A program made the translations under genes and the position numbers. From Galaxea fascicularis (Eukaryota > Cnidaria > Anthozoa > Scleractinia > Euphylliidae): DNA of 64,000 bases. Location: assembly GCA_948470475.1 (NCBI GenBank), contig OX419345.1:5935590-5999589 (forward strand), written 5' to 3'. The notes beneath the pieces are model-generated. The model was not told the origin of the DNA, did not search any database, and saw only the letters and a list, made by a program, of their open reading frames with translations. This document shows positions 24,485 through 36,847 of this stretch, piece after piece (the first letter of the stretch is position 1; every line of letters starts with the position of its first letter).

Positions 24485-24865
24485 GGAATTTTAAGGAGTT
24501 TAAAGAAGGGATTGTATCATAAAAAAATGTATTGGAACACCATCAGACAGTTGACACCCCAGAAGGGCACTCCAGGTTGATGTGGAACTGTTTTGGTGCC
24601 CATCTACTAATTTTCAACTTCAAATTCCAATTTAGAACCTTCATTAAATCTTCAATATTTCCTATTTCCCTAAATTTAACTAAGTCTTTGAGAAAAAATA
24701 TCTCTTCCCAAATATACCCAAAACTCCCCCCAAAATTCACAAAATATCCCACAACATAGCTTCGTGTAATGACTAGATTAATTTTTGATTGCTTGAAAGG
24801 CGAACGAGTTATTAACATTAAAGACATGTTAAGCGACGAAAAAACGGCGTTCAAGTGTACCCTCG
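24485..24865 (+). repeat. Dispersed repeat R1, copy 1
   Basis: Shares a long colinear stretch with 40060-40385 in the same orientation: ACACCA(T/G)CAGACAGTTGA, CTTCAAATTCCAATTT, CCTTCATTAAATCTTCAATA, and later TTGCTTGAAA..CGAACGAG. No inverted ends or frame are visible, so its class is unknown. Confidence 0.65.
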
Positions 24866-25054
24866 ACTTAACTCACTAACTGACGTAACCTGTACGTAAA
24901 CATGTTTGGGTTTGTGAGGCGTGAGGGTCCGTGAGATAAAGAGAGATATCATCAGATCTATACCCGAAAAAAAGAGATGGGAACCGTTTGGGAAGACACG
25001 TGCCGCCAAGGGCTTCAAGTACTGACAGATTTGGACTCCTATTTTGAGGGGAGA

Positions 25055-25180
25055 GGAACGGTTTAGGGAGGAGGGAGAAACGGCCAAAAACAAAATAGGG
25101 AGGAGGGAGAGAGGGCGCAAAATTAGGGGGAGACGGGAGAAACATCCATAAAAATTAGGGAGGAGGGAGAAAAATGAGTG
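25055..25180 (+). repeat. G-rich minisatellite, potential G-quadruplex
   Basis: About four units of TTAGGGAGGAGGGAGAAA spaced near 30 bp (about 25063, 25095, 25124, 25157) with A-rich spacers. The runs of GGG at short spacing could fold as a G-quadruplex on the plus strand. Confidence 0.55.
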
Positions 25181-25732
25181 AAAAAATAGCTAAAGGGAGT
25201 TATGATACGTCACTGTCCGTTCCTCTCTCCTCTATTTTCAACGGAGGGCTTTACAAGATAATATTGTGGAAATTGGCAAATCTTTACTGAAAAGCTCTTT
25301 CTGGTTAAACCATGAAATGTGGTGCGGCAGATAATTCGCGGCATCTTGATTTAAGAAACATTAACCGGTTAATGAATTCTTTATATAAGCAACTTAAAGT
25401 CGTTGCTGGTAGTTTGAAGTTATTGCATCCCGTTCGATTCCCGGAAACGTCCCGAAAATGAGGATCTGGTTTTGGAGTCCCAAAATCACAACTCGACCCT
25501 TTGACAAACGCATATAGCTCCTGGTAGTGCCCTGTAAGCAAATAACAAACATGCAATGAAAATGCGCGCGATACATCAATACCATCTGATACCAAGCATT
25601 CACTGAGCCCTTCCATCATCAGAATCACGTTTAGACCTGAAATCATTTTAATTTCGTTAACACCGTTCAAAACTTTCGTTTTCGGGCATAACTGAAGAAA
25701 GAAGTTTTGGAGTCCCACATTCATTGTTCTTA

Positions 25733-26133
25733 GGCCTGGTTCAGACGCCGCACTTTTCATGAGCCGAACTAAATTCGAATTTGGACCGACCCAAATTAAC
25801 AAAAGTACGCCTGTTGATTCAGACGTCGAACTTAATTAGCCGTTCCACAGCCGTTCCTAATACAGTTGCAGGAAAACTAATCAATATTGTCAGTGGTTTT
25901 GAAAATATATACCAGACAATAATTTATGCATTAAGTTCAGCACATTAAAAGTTCGGCGTCTGAATCAAGGCCGTTCCAAAGTCGAAATTCCCGGCCAACC
26001 CAGGCGAAAAGAACGCCTGAGCCTTTCCAAATTAAAATAGCCGTTCCTAATTGATTCAGATGCCGAACTTTCCATGTACTTAATTCTATGAATTAGGTTC
26101 GGCTCATGAAAAGTACGGCGTCTGAATCGGGCC
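25733..26133. mobile_element. Harbinger-like MITE, copy B
   Basis: Terminal inverted repeats GGCCTGGTTCAGACGCCG and CGGCGTCTGAATCGGGCC, flanked on both sides by TTA (25730-25732, 26134-26136), the target duplication of PIF/Harbinger transposons. Nearly identical to copy D (46405-46808) along its length. Contains an internal GGCGTCTGAATCAAGGCC half-site, as if one element had formed from two. Confidence 0.8.
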
Positions 26134-26946
26134 TTAGTTGACGTCCAACAACAGTCACTTAGACACTTTGGTGGCATTCCCGTGGGCTCAACAGGGCCGT
26201 GTCACAACATAATGAACCAGTTAAGAAATCCAACAGCAAAGCAGCCTGTTACGTTAGTGTCTTTAGTGACCCAAAACAGCCCAATATCATTTTCACTCCT
26301 TCAAGATATAATGCCCCATCGCAGGTTGTACTGTTGGCTAAAGTACATGAAAGCGTTTTGATATTTAAACTGCACTTGGGAACCATACTACGTTGAACCA
26401 TGGTTGTCCTTGTGCCGGTAACGTTTCGAAGTAAAGGGAGGGTCATATTGGACAGCCCCAAGGAAATGGGCAATGGTAAAAGAGGGTTAATGGACTCGAA
26501 CTCGCGCTTGTAAATTACAATGGATCAATCAACAAAACAGTGTGAGGCTTTTTCGAAATTCTGATTGGTTATTTAAGTTTGAGAATCTAAAACGTTGGTA
26601 TGCGCCGGCACCGTTAGGTTACAGGGTGCCACCAGAGAAATGTTTGAAATATCGGAATTCCTGTACATTGTTTGTTAGGTATATAAACAAGGAAATTGTG
26701 CTTAATTTTCGCGCCGGCTTTGATTGGTTAGCTCGGAGGTGATTAGCAAAATACTATTCACGTACGTCCGAGGAACTGAAGAGAAACAAAATGGCTTGGC
26801 GTTTCGCTTCGGTTTCCAAAGAGGAATTTTTTTTCAATATACAATATGTTTTAAGAAAACAAAAATGTTATTTAATCTTCCAACCTCATATCAAAATACA
26901 GTGCCTTGTTTACGACAACTGTTGAGCATGCCCCTCAGCAGTTGTC

Positions 26947-27046
26947 GCAAATCATTACACGTCATCTTTAGGTGTTTACATTGTAATTGTATAGTGCACT
27001 ATACAATTACAATGTAAACACCTAAAGATGACGTGTAATGATTTGC
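26947..27046. repeat. Perfect 100-bp palindrome
   Basis: Bases 26947-26996 are the exact reverse complement of 26997-27046, with no spacer (centre GTG|CAC). The flanks do not continue the symmetry. Because of it, two opposed open frames end in the same peptide; neither is taken as real. Function unknown. Confidence 0.95.
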
Positions 27047-28014
27047 AGCATGGTTTCAGCAACAAGACTAGTGATTCAAAAAGGAATAGGTGGATATATT
27101 TATATCTACCACTATTCACGTGCCTCCTCTTTAGACTGCGAGCAGTCTTCGTATTTTTCTTTTGCCTCACTGTAAAATGCGATAACGCGCGAGGAACGAG
27201 ATCGGAGCCCCAATCTCCCCTTCTTTTTTTGCCAGTAATTTGCATGATTTGCTCGTGGTCTGCCTTCTCTTCGGTGAATAATGTAAACTATTCCGTATCA
27301 GAGGAATGTTTTGGCCAAATTTCACTTCATTCCCTATAACTTGCTGAATATTCTTATTTTTCTGCCGGTTCTAGCTCGGATGAAAATATTCTTGTGTATA
27401 TCCTTATTACCGTGTATGACATTTCCGTTTTAGAATGTATTTGGGTATCGATTGCGGCAATATAGTTTGGTGGCAAGATCTGTATCGTGTTACATTGTGC
27501 ACGTGCTCCGTCGCATTTTCGTTGCACCCAGCGACGAGGTCAAGAAGTCGCGTCAGACGACACTTGGAGGTTTTCAGTAGCTTTAAAAATAGCATTCCTT
27601 ACAGAGATTCGGGGGTGACAACCCTAATAAACGTTGATTGTTTGAGCAACACTGTATGTAACTAAAAGTCATCACGGAAATTTGGAAGATCGTCCCGAAT
27701 TTTTCGGTGACATTCTCATAAATATGTCAAACTTCGCTTTTCAGTTCTGCAATATGTCAGAAATATGTCATGGCAAAATCTCCAGATTCCCGGAATAATT
27801 TTGCTGTTCTCCCAACACAGGCCTTTCCCCGTCAGAGACATCGTGACGGAAATGAAAAAAACTGTTCTTTTGTTTCAACTACGACAAAGAAAGTTAGTGT
27901 GATCACTGCAGTAAAGTTAAAATACAATTATATCATGTTTACTAATTTGCACCACACCGAAACTTATATTCTTTTCCAAATCTCAGCCTCGGGTTTTTTC
28001 TCAAAGTATTCTTA

Positions 28015-28277
28015 GACCCGGTTCAGACGCCGCTCCTCTCATGTGCCGAACCTAACTGATGAATTAAGTCCGGCAAAAAAGCGGCGTCAGCTGTCGCGCC
28101 AATGTCACTCCAAAGTCCAACCTAATTCAATTAGAGTTGGTATTATCAACCGACGTTGATCAAACCAAATTTTTGCGTACTACTTCCCCACCGACGTAGC
28201 ACCACTGTTTCTTTAGAAACTACCCCCCTAATTCAATTAGGTTCGGTACGTGAGTGGAGCGGCGTCTGAACCGGGCC
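28015..28277. mobile_element. Harbinger-like MITE, copy C, with a nested insertion
   Basis: Ends GACCCGGTTCAGACGCCG and CGGCGTCTGAACCGGGCC, with TTA on both sides (28012-28014, 28278-28280). Internal sequence matches copy A rather than B/D. It is split by the insert listed at 28137-28228. Confidence 0.8.
28137..28228. mobile_element. Short insertion inside MITE copy C
   Basis: CTAATTCAATTAG occurs on both sides of this 92-bp block, which fits a 13-bp target duplication. The block is the reverse complement of the repeat at about 16508-16616 (AACCAAATTTTTG, AAACTACCCCC), the terminal part of a Penelope-like family. It shows a retroelement end jumped into an existing MITE. Confidence 0.6.
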
Positions 28278-28280
28278 TTA

Positions 28281-29700
28281 AAATTTCTTAATTTTCAGCC
28301 TCGATATCCTTATAAAATATATTCTTTTAAAAATAAAGAGTATTCTCCGAAAAATCAAGTCCCAGATTCTTTGGTGACGCCTTACGCCTTCATACGATAT
28401 CGATAGGCCACCTCCCTGGAGGTCGATTTACCGTGTAAATGGAACAAAAAAAATGCCCTGTGCCGACGACTCGCGGGTGACGAAAATACACTATGACTGG
28501 CTTGTAATAGCATTCTGCTGGGTTGTTAGTGGTGGTTTCTAAAGTCAGTAACAACAAACTGTTAAAGTTAAAGAACAAAAACACAGAGTACTAATATGAT
28601 GTCCGAGATGTTACAGTCGTGTGTTTAGTGACCTGGCCTTTGGCTGGAAGTGACCTTGTTTTGATACAAACTTCTCTATCTTTCCCGAGCAAATGTGGAC
28701 TGCACTGTCTTTTTGGAAGAACGTCTAATTTTGGAGCCGAGGCTGAACGTTCTTGTTTTTTTTGGCGATCTGAGCCTGAAAAGGTTCTTAAGATGTTCTT
28801 TTAAAGCTACATGGTGTAATATTTCAGTCAATACGGCTGAAATCAATGCGGACTTGACCAGAAAGCTTTAACGTACTCGTCACATACTTGTGCGGCTTGC
28901 TAGCTTTTATGTCGCCGGATCAAGATGACGTACCAATCAACCCTTGGTAAACTTGGCTTTCTTACACTTCATTGGACACAAAAGTTCACAACGCCTCAAA
29001 AACAAATGAACAAAATAAAGATGTTCTTAACTGACTCTCAGCATGGGTATGTTCTTAGCATTTTCTTAAAATTTGGGCAAATCTCAGCCTCAACGTTCTT
29101 ATGAAAAAGGGTCTTATAAAAAGAGGAGTGTAGCTAGCATAAGAGAAAAATGATTTACATGGGGAAAGCAGAGAGGTCTGTGAGGTCTGCATCAAAACAA
29201 GGACTATCCATTACGCCATTTCGAAATGAGTTCGTTTCCTTCTCAGTTTTTCGACACTGCACACCACGCTTATGATGCAATTTGATGGAGACAATTTCGT
29301 GCGAACTTTAAATGCCAGCGCAGAATTTGGGCTTAGAGCTTTAAAAGGAAGACTGCCGAGTGACAGGTTATATATCAAACGGAGTTCATTTTTACCAGCC
29401 CAAGTTGCACGACAGACAGGCCTGCTTCAAGCGTGCGCATGGGAATTGGGCTCCTTATCTGCGCGCAGGCTAGTGAAAAGCAAAGAGCTTGGAAAAGTCT
29501 GAATACGGGGGTGGTTTCATCGGACAGGGCTAGAAATCAGGTACACGTTCATCAAGGAGCAACCCCCACCCCAAATCATTCTCAGGAATCCCCGCTAGGC
29601 ACTCCACGTGATACAAGGGGGCGTTTTCACATCTAAGAGAGCTTACGTCTGTCACTTACGTCATTTCCGATCCGACTCATTTGATCATATCACGAGGTGA
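28281..29700. other. Intergenic stretch upstream of the secreted coiled-coil gene
   Basis: Several frames of 60-76 codons, none with recognisable motifs. I see no repeat pair here. It probably contains distal regulatory sequence of the downstream gene. Confidence 0.4.
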
Positions 29701-29718
29701 TATCTGTCAAAACCGGGG

Positions 29719-29725
29719 TATAAAG
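29719..29725 (+). promoter_or_regulatory. TATA box of the secreted coiled-coil gene
   Basis: TATAAAG preceded by GGGG, 76 bp before the ATG at 29801, which would place transcription start near 29750 and leave a short leader. Most genes here lack a clear TATA box, so this points to a regulated, strongly expressed gene. Confidence 0.6.
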
Positions 29726-29800
29726 TCCTTCTACCTTCAACAGAGGTTACACGTTCATTGCTGATTCGCTGGCGTTTTGTTATCAGACGTTGTGATCAAG

Positions 29801-32800
29801 ATGAGGCTTTCTGTAGCAGTTCTCCTGATCTGTGTGGTCATTCCAAATGGTAAGCAGTCAAAATTATTGTTCTTTGTTTTTGCTATCTTTCTTTGGCCTT
29901 GCTGACGAAGAAAACTCAAAAGAGGGCACGTTTTGTAGCCAGTAATCCCGATAGCAAATACGTGCACACTCAATAATATGACATGCTTTATGACGTTTCG
30001 ACAAGGTTAAGACAGAATTCTCCCTTTGTGGTAGCAAACAAATGAAAATTTGGGTCATGAAGTCCAATGACTTCCAACTATTTCTGTTTTTGTCGAAGTA
30101 AGCGCAGACAAAAGGTGTGACGAAACGCGATGTGCGCGAAGGTTGCGAGAAATGTGAGCCTTTAGAGCTGAAATCAAGTTTACCCCCAACGCCCGTTGCT
30201 CAAAAGGATTTTCTGAAAGGAGACCATCACCATGTGAGCTACAAACTAAAACAAAGAATTCACACTTTTTTGAGTAAATGGTTTTTATAACGAAAATAGA
30301 AAGATGTCTGGTGCGCATAAATAACAGAATGTCTCGAGTTCGATTACATTTGTTTTGGGGACATTTCTACTTTTCTTTAAAAGCGCTTTATAATGCCGGA
30401 ATTTTTTTAACCGTCCATCCTAGGATACTGATGTTTAAAACATTTTCCGTTCGTGCGTGTTGTTGTCCTACATCTTTGAGCATCACGTTGCTGTAGACCG
30501 GTGTAATCGACCCGTCCGCTTAATTAATGTTTTTAATCCTCATCAAATCGCGTAGTATTTCATCAGTTCTAAAGTCCATCACCATTTGCTGCTTTCGCAA
30601 TCGACAGCGTGTTGTGAAAAGCAAAGCAACAGCGAGTGAACAATTTTCCAGAGTATTCTTTATTTTTTTTTCATTGTGAGGCTTCATCCCGCGGATAATA
30701 ATTAGCTTAGATCAAGGGGCGTTTATTTTGACGAGCGCAATGATGACGAGGCAAACAACTGCAATGGGATGTGAAGGTTGGCTCTGAGAGCCTTTTGTTT
30801 TGGTCTCCAGAGAATTCCTCAATAAAGCCTCCTTGTTCGATTAAAAACTCGGCATGCATATCTTTTAATCCCTGAGTTAAAATTAGAAAAAAACGGCATG
30901 AGAACGGGGAAAATCTGGCTTTTTTTTCCGTGGAAGGACGTTGCGATCTACAGTTGTCCTTCCGTGTTACATCTATGCGTTTTTACACGTCACGACACGT
31001 CAGGTCAAACTTTCAACTCTTAACACAGCCAAATGACTAGAGGCCGATAAAAATCTCGATATACTGTTTTTTTGTCGTTGTAGGATATTTCTTCGGCTTA
31101 GTGAGTGGATTACTACTGCTTTGATCGCAGATGAACTTTGTCCCTTACACAGAAAACTTCCTTATCTTGTTAACTTTGGCGAGAAATCAGGCAATGGTTC
31201 CTTTGTTGCTTAGGAATTTCATTACGTCATGTTTTTTCTACCACAGTAGTGAAGCACTTCGGTGCTAGTCAACGCAGTCAAGTTAATAACCATTTTCTAC
31301 ATCTAGGTCCTTCTTAGATCAAATCAAGCCGAAAATTTTGCAATTTTTGCCAAACTCTCTGTAAAAGTACAGGATTAAAGCCTTTCAGCTGTAAGTTCAT
31401 GTGGTACTATCAGTTATCATTTCAATTTTTTACAAGTAAAAATTCTGGGATTCTAAGAGGAAATGATGTCCATTGGTATGCGTATTAAAATTAAAATTCT
31501 CCCAACAAGTATTGAAAGGAATATATGGAGAACGTCTAGGAGAAAGTGCATTTCATATCGTGTACATTTTCACCTTTCCTCTGGAGGAAAATTACTAAAC
31601 TGTACTTTCGACGGAAAACAAAAAAAAAAATAATAATCACGGGTTTGAGGTTCGACTGTACAACAACCTCTCCATCGATTCTTTTGCTTCGCGGAAGATT
31701 GTAAACCTCGTATTGTCAAACTCAAAAAAAAAGTTGTTGTATATATGGACAGAGAGATGTAATGAATAATAGTAATTGAGAAACACGTACTGCTTTCATT
31801 TCAAGCACTTGTGAAATATTCAAACTGAAGTTAGACAACTTTCGTGGACTGGAAAAGTTAAGCCATTTCCGTCAAGTTCCAACGATCCTTTGAGTTTGAA
31901 AGAGTAAACTTATAAAACGCGGAAACAAAAACAACCAAAAAAAAAAAAGGACGAAAGAAATTGTTTATTACATTGGGGAATTTCCAATCCCTGCGGTTTT
32001 AGCTGTCGGGTCATGGCGTAAATTACCAGAGTAAAGAATTTGGACTTTACTCCCAAAACACTACAGGAGGTCTGTTTCCGGTTGTGTTAGGGATAATTTG
32101 TCGTCGCTCGGAAACAGTCTATTTTTTGTATGTCCAAGCTTCAAATTATCTTAGCTGGTTCATGTGGCGGTTTGGGATGTCATCTGATCTCAGGTTTTCT
32201 GTATAATTGGCGATTTCACCGGGCGAGTCATCTAAAACATTTCTCACCTACTGTTGTCTTAAAAAAATTTCTCACCCATTGTTTTGAGATACATGATTTG
32301 ACGACTTTAAGGCTACTGCAATTTCCACCACCAACCATTGTTTCGCATTCAATACCGATTTCCGATTGTAACGAGAACTGTTTCTTGCAGTATGCTCCCA
32401 AATAGAAAGTTCAGCTTTTTTTCTATTTTTTCTTGTTTATCTCATTTCTCCCGGGATTCCTGGGCTTAACTGCCGAATGTCCTGTCAATCCAAAATGCGT
32501 CTTGAAACAGTGGCTATGTTTTCAAGTGATACAGTTTCATGTGGCAGGGTATTATACAGTTACTCCTATTCCAGCTCCAATGGCCTTAGTAATTGTAGTG
32601 TTTCATAACTTCCATACTTTCCGGATAAGGCCAAAGTCCGATTTTATAATCCTTCTCCCGTGTTGTTCAAAAGGATTCGCTGTTCTTCTTTAATATTATT
32701 TTCCAAAGTAGTTTTCAATTACGGTTATTCAAGGTTATTCTTTCGGTAAAATCGCAAATAATCTGTTTTGATTATACCCGGGTTATACGCGAGCTTATAC

Positions 32801-35800
32801 TCACCTCAAAATCTGATTGCGCTGAATCCCGTAAATACCGGCTAAATTGGGCGTTCATTAGATTTGAGTAAGGAGGACTAATTTAGGTAGGGGCAAAGTC
32901 TAACTTGGATTAAGACATTCGCTAAATTCAAGCGTGCAAAAATATTTTTCTTGCAAACGCTCAATCGCAGGACATAAGGAAAGTCGATCTTTTCCACTTT
33001 CAATCTTAATAATTTTGACAGGTATTGAGTTGAAAAACAAACAACCGCAGGAAATCATGCCTGCACAGCATGCGGCCTCACTTAAAGTTGAAACCACTCA
33101 ACAACTTTCAGTTTTCTCGTCACACTTTTGTTTTATTTTTCAAAGGTGGAACCACCTTGTACAGCATAATCAACAGTACCTCAAGGAAGTGTTTCTTACT
33201 AGCTTTCATCTGAATGGTCACACTTTAGAGCCACATAGCCTAATTACAGTGTAACAGCACCTTAAGAAAGTGTTACTCAATAGCTTCCATTTCAATGGTC
33301 ACACTTGCGATTTCATTCTCAGGCTCAGAAGTTAAAATCATCTTTAACAGCATAATTAACAGCACCAAAGGAAAGGACTGTTCATCAGCTTTGAATGGTC
33401 ACACATTGAGATTTGCTCCACAGACTCAAAACCGTGAACCACTTTGTATAGCATGATTAACAGCACCACAGGAAGTACCGCTCAGCAGCTTTCATTTGAG
33501 TGGTCATGCATTGAGATTTGATCCACAGACTCAAAACCGTGAACCACTTTGTATAGCATTATTAACAGCACCACAGGAAGTAGTGCTCAGTAGCTTTCAT
33601 TTGAGTGGTCCGTCGCTATTTAGGATTCTCACAAACTCAAAAGTTGTAACCACCTTGCACCGCATAAAAACAAGAGAGAATACTACTTTCTGGATGTTGT
33701 CTAAAGGGTCCAACCTGATATTCTATCTAAAGACAAAAGTTTACTGAGACCATTTGTTAAGCAAAACAGCAACACAGTTTCATTATTGACTGGTCTCACT
33801 ATGCATTCTTTCACGGACCCTTACGAAAAGTAGTGCTCGGTAGCTTTGAATCGTATTTACCTCTCAAGCTCCATGCGGTAATTAATTTAAGAGTAAAATT
33901 ACCTTTTTTCTTTTTCACTTAACTTTATTTTTTTTATGGAGCTCAACTTCTTCACATCCCTAGTAGCGGAGAAGAACACCGGGCTTATTTTTGTGGAAGA
34001 TTACATTTCCCGTCGCTTTATGGCAAAGCGGCGGTGATATCCTTGCAGTTTTCAAATGGTTAACTTGCTTTGCTGTAAAATCCAGCTGCTCTCAAGACCA
34101 AGTTGCGTTTTGATACATAATTCTTATTGGGGTTTTCCGTGTTTCACAGCCTTCGGTTTCTTCGAGCTGCCATCCTTTGGCAACGAAGCTTTTGAGAAGG
34201 TGAAAAATGCCGGCAAGCAAATCATCGAAAAGGCAGAGAAATATAAGGAGACGGTTGGAAACAATGGCAACGAAGCTTTTGAGACGGTGAAAGATACAGC
34301 CAAGCAAATCATCGAAAAGGCAGAGAAATATAAGGAAACAGTTGAAAAAGATAGCAGCGAAGCTTTTGAGACAGTGAAAGATGCAGCCAAGCAAATCATT
34401 GAAAAGGCAGAGAACTATAAGGAAACAGTTGGAAACGAAATGCAAAAGCGAAAGGAAGCTTTGCAGGAGACAATGCAAGAACAGCAAGCAGCCCTGCAAG
34501 AATCCATGGAAAACCATGTTAAGTCCATGCAGGAGTCCATAGAAACTCGAAAACAAGCTTTGAAGGAGGCCAAGGAGAAGATGAAAGAGATGTGGAGAGA
34601 AATTAAAGGAAACGCCTCCCATTATCAAGAAGTGGGACAGGAAAAGATGATGGAGATGTGGGAACAGCTGAAAAACAAGGTAGAGGAGCAAAAGGAGGAA
34701 CTCAAAAAGATCGTGAAGGAGAAAAAGGCCGTCTGGAAACAAGAAACCGAAGCAGCTGAGAAGGTAGGCTGGTTCTCTTTATTACACTTTTTTATTTCAG
34801 TTACAAGAACCTTTTTTTTTATAAGAACAAAGATTAGCCAGATTTTAAGAACATTAAAAGAACATACCCATGGTGAGAGTCCGTAGCTTCGCTTCAGCCC
34901 CCCAGTTATGTTAGCCTTGCTACGGGTCTGCGTTAACTCAAGGGGGGAATAGGCCCGATGCCTCTAAGTGCCTTGCCGGATGAAATTGAAACTGATTTCT
35001 AGTGATTCGTTCGTTCATTCTTTCGTTAAAAACTTCCTTGTTGTCGTGTCGCTGGTGTTATGCAAGCAATTCATGAACGAGAAAGGCTACAAGATGAGCT
35101 TTTTTTCTTTCTTTTTTTTAAACAAAATTAGAATATTATCCACAACACGACCCAATAAAAACTGCTGGTGTCTTCTGTTAACCCAACCATTCGTTTTCTT
35201 TAAGAAATGGCAGAAGTTCCAGGAAATTGCCTATGAACGTCTGGAAGATGCCAAAGAGGAAATCAGCAACATTGAAGAGAAGCTGCTAGCCATAATGCCA
35301 AACAAGTCTCAGAGCTTGAAAGCCGTGAAAGAGATGAAATCGAGAGTGAAAGATGTCATGCTGTAAGTGAAAGATTTTTCGCTTGTCTGACCCTCGCCCG
35401 AGGTCAAGTGTAAAACAAAACGAGACAAGAAAACTACCCTCAAGTGTAGATTGTTCGTTGCTGCATGACTTGGCTTTCTGTTTTGAATGCGTGATTGCCA
35501 TAAAACTGTTTGACCTAATTGTTCCTTAGGTTTTTCGTATATTTCTATATTTTGGTTTAAAATAGTTATGCAGCGCTTTCCCTTGATATATCATGGAGTA
35601 TCCCGCTTAACAATGTATTTTTGCATAGACACTCGCCTTGAGGCTCGTGTGTATACCAAGAAATTACCAACGACTCGTTGGATATTCCATGGTACACCAC
35701 TCGGAAGCATTGCATAACTAGTATTATCGTCGCTGTAACCAAAACTTTAACTGTGTCCTTCCCTTGTTCTTTCTTCCGCAGAGGTTTAAAAGATCTCTTG

Positions 35801-36847
35801 AAAGTGAAATTTCAACAACTCAAGGAACAACTGGAGATTGGTGAGGAAGTTGAAGAGGAGGAACCGGAACCGGAAATTCCAGGCGGAGTAAATACAACCA
35901 CTTCTCCAGAGGAACTACCCACTGGTAATCCTGACGAGACCTCCGGAACCGGACAGGTCATGGGAGATCAGTCAGAAGAATCCATCGATCCAGAAGGTAC
36001 GTATGAGGATTTCGATTGTCATTTGTTGCCCCTATATTTCATATAGAAGTAGAAGGGAGAAATTCATCTTGTCATCATGTACCAAATTCTCGTGGCCACC
36101 CAGTTTTGTAAAGTGTCGATATTAGAGGGAGACATTTCACGCTGATCACTCTTAAAGTTTGAAGGGTTAAGGCCTAGTTGATAAGTAAGGTAATTGATAC
36201 AATGGGCATTTGTTTAACAATTGCATGAATCAAGTTCTCGGTTAAAAAATTGAATCCCCATTAAGAAATGTTCACGAGCATTGCGTGGGTCATGATTGGC
36301 TAAAGTAAATGCTTTGGTTCGCTGTAAACGAAGGTACGAGAATTAAACTGAGAAAAAGTGCGTTTAGTTTCGACTGCTCGTATCCTGTGTACGCCCGTTG
36401 GTTGTGGTTAGATATATTAGCTTTATTTTAGATATAAGTGGTTTACAGCCAGTCTCTAGTGTCACAGATAACAATGTTGAAACGAGCAAATGCTGGAAGA
36501 CGAACAAAACGAGGTAATGAGAGATCTGTTGTTACCGCCACCAGCGTGGCGGCGATGACGTAACGGTTTTATATGCCAGTGACTTTTCATTGACAATTTC
36601 GCTGTTCTTTTCTTTCTAAGATGACGGTGACGAAGACGATTTCTCTGATGAAGACGACGATGAGGAAACTGCTGAGAAATATAAAGGGGCCCTGAGCAAA
36701 CCGGGAATGAAAAAAGCCTTCAAACGGATCTTTGAACGAGTTAAAAAACACAACCTGAAACGGCAAATGATGCAACTCAAAAAAAAGTTCTTAGGAAGTA
36801 TGTGGGGAAAGAAATCAGACCAGTACGCTGAGTCGCTGCAGCCATAA
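29801..36847 (+). CDS. Secreted coiled-coil protein with 29-residue repeats and an acidic/basic tail (unknown family)
   Basis: Five exons join in phase: 29801-29849, 34150-34763, 35205-35362, 35782-35996 and 36621-36847 (stop TAA), giving 420 residues. Exon 1 is a classic signal peptide, MRLSVAVLLICVVIPN. After a short hydrophobic AFGFFELPSFG come three tandem 29-residue units, (N/S)EAFE(K/T)VK and then KQIIEKAE(K/N)YKETV, encoded by an 87-bp DNA repeat from 34182. A long charged helix follows (about residues 118-275: Q/E/K/M-rich heptad-like, free of proline), then exon 4, rich in Glu, Pro, Thr and Ser (EVEEEEPEPEIPGG). Exon 5 opens with an acidic run (DDGDEDDFSDEDDDEE) and ends basic (FKRIFERVKKHNLKRQ). 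There are almost no cysteines after the signal. A TATA box and two poly(A) signals frame it. I recognise no domain family; a secreted matrix or mucus component, or an apolipoprotein-like amphipathic helix, are guesses. The gene structure is well supported. Confidence 0.85.
29850..34149 (+). other. Intron 1 of the secreted coiled-coil gene
   Basis: A 4.3-kb intron separating the signal peptide exon from the rest. It holds the minisatellite at 33150-33680 and poly(A)-like runs (31619-31632, 31934-31948). Frames at 32130-32693 show no family features. A small extra in-phase exon cannot be excluded. Confidence 0.5.
33150..33680 (+). repeat. Minisatellite, about five units of 81-105 bp
   Basis: Anchor AGCTTTCATTTGAGTGGTCA or close variants recur at 33201, 33282, 33387, 33487 and 33592. 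Each is followed by CACAGACTCAAAA..GAACCAC(C/T)TTGTA, CAGCATAATTAACAGCACC and a GGAAGT block. The last two full units are nearly identical, the outer ones diverged, as expected for array turnover at the centre. Confidence 0.8.

Noticed and set aside
25305..25802. 165-codon frame, minus strand
   Set aside because: Runs into MITE copy B at one end, shows no domain, and its composition fits chance.
33150..33680. Regularly spaced repeats considered as a CRISPR array
   Set aside because: Units are 81-105 bp and diverged, with no short constant repeat/unique spacer pattern, and the genome is eukaryotic.
34092..34742. 216-codon open frame on the minus strand
   Set aside because: It is the antisense shadow of the coiled-coil exon (Lys/Glu/Gln codons read backwards as Leu/Phe); the plus strand has the signal peptide, phases and splice sites.
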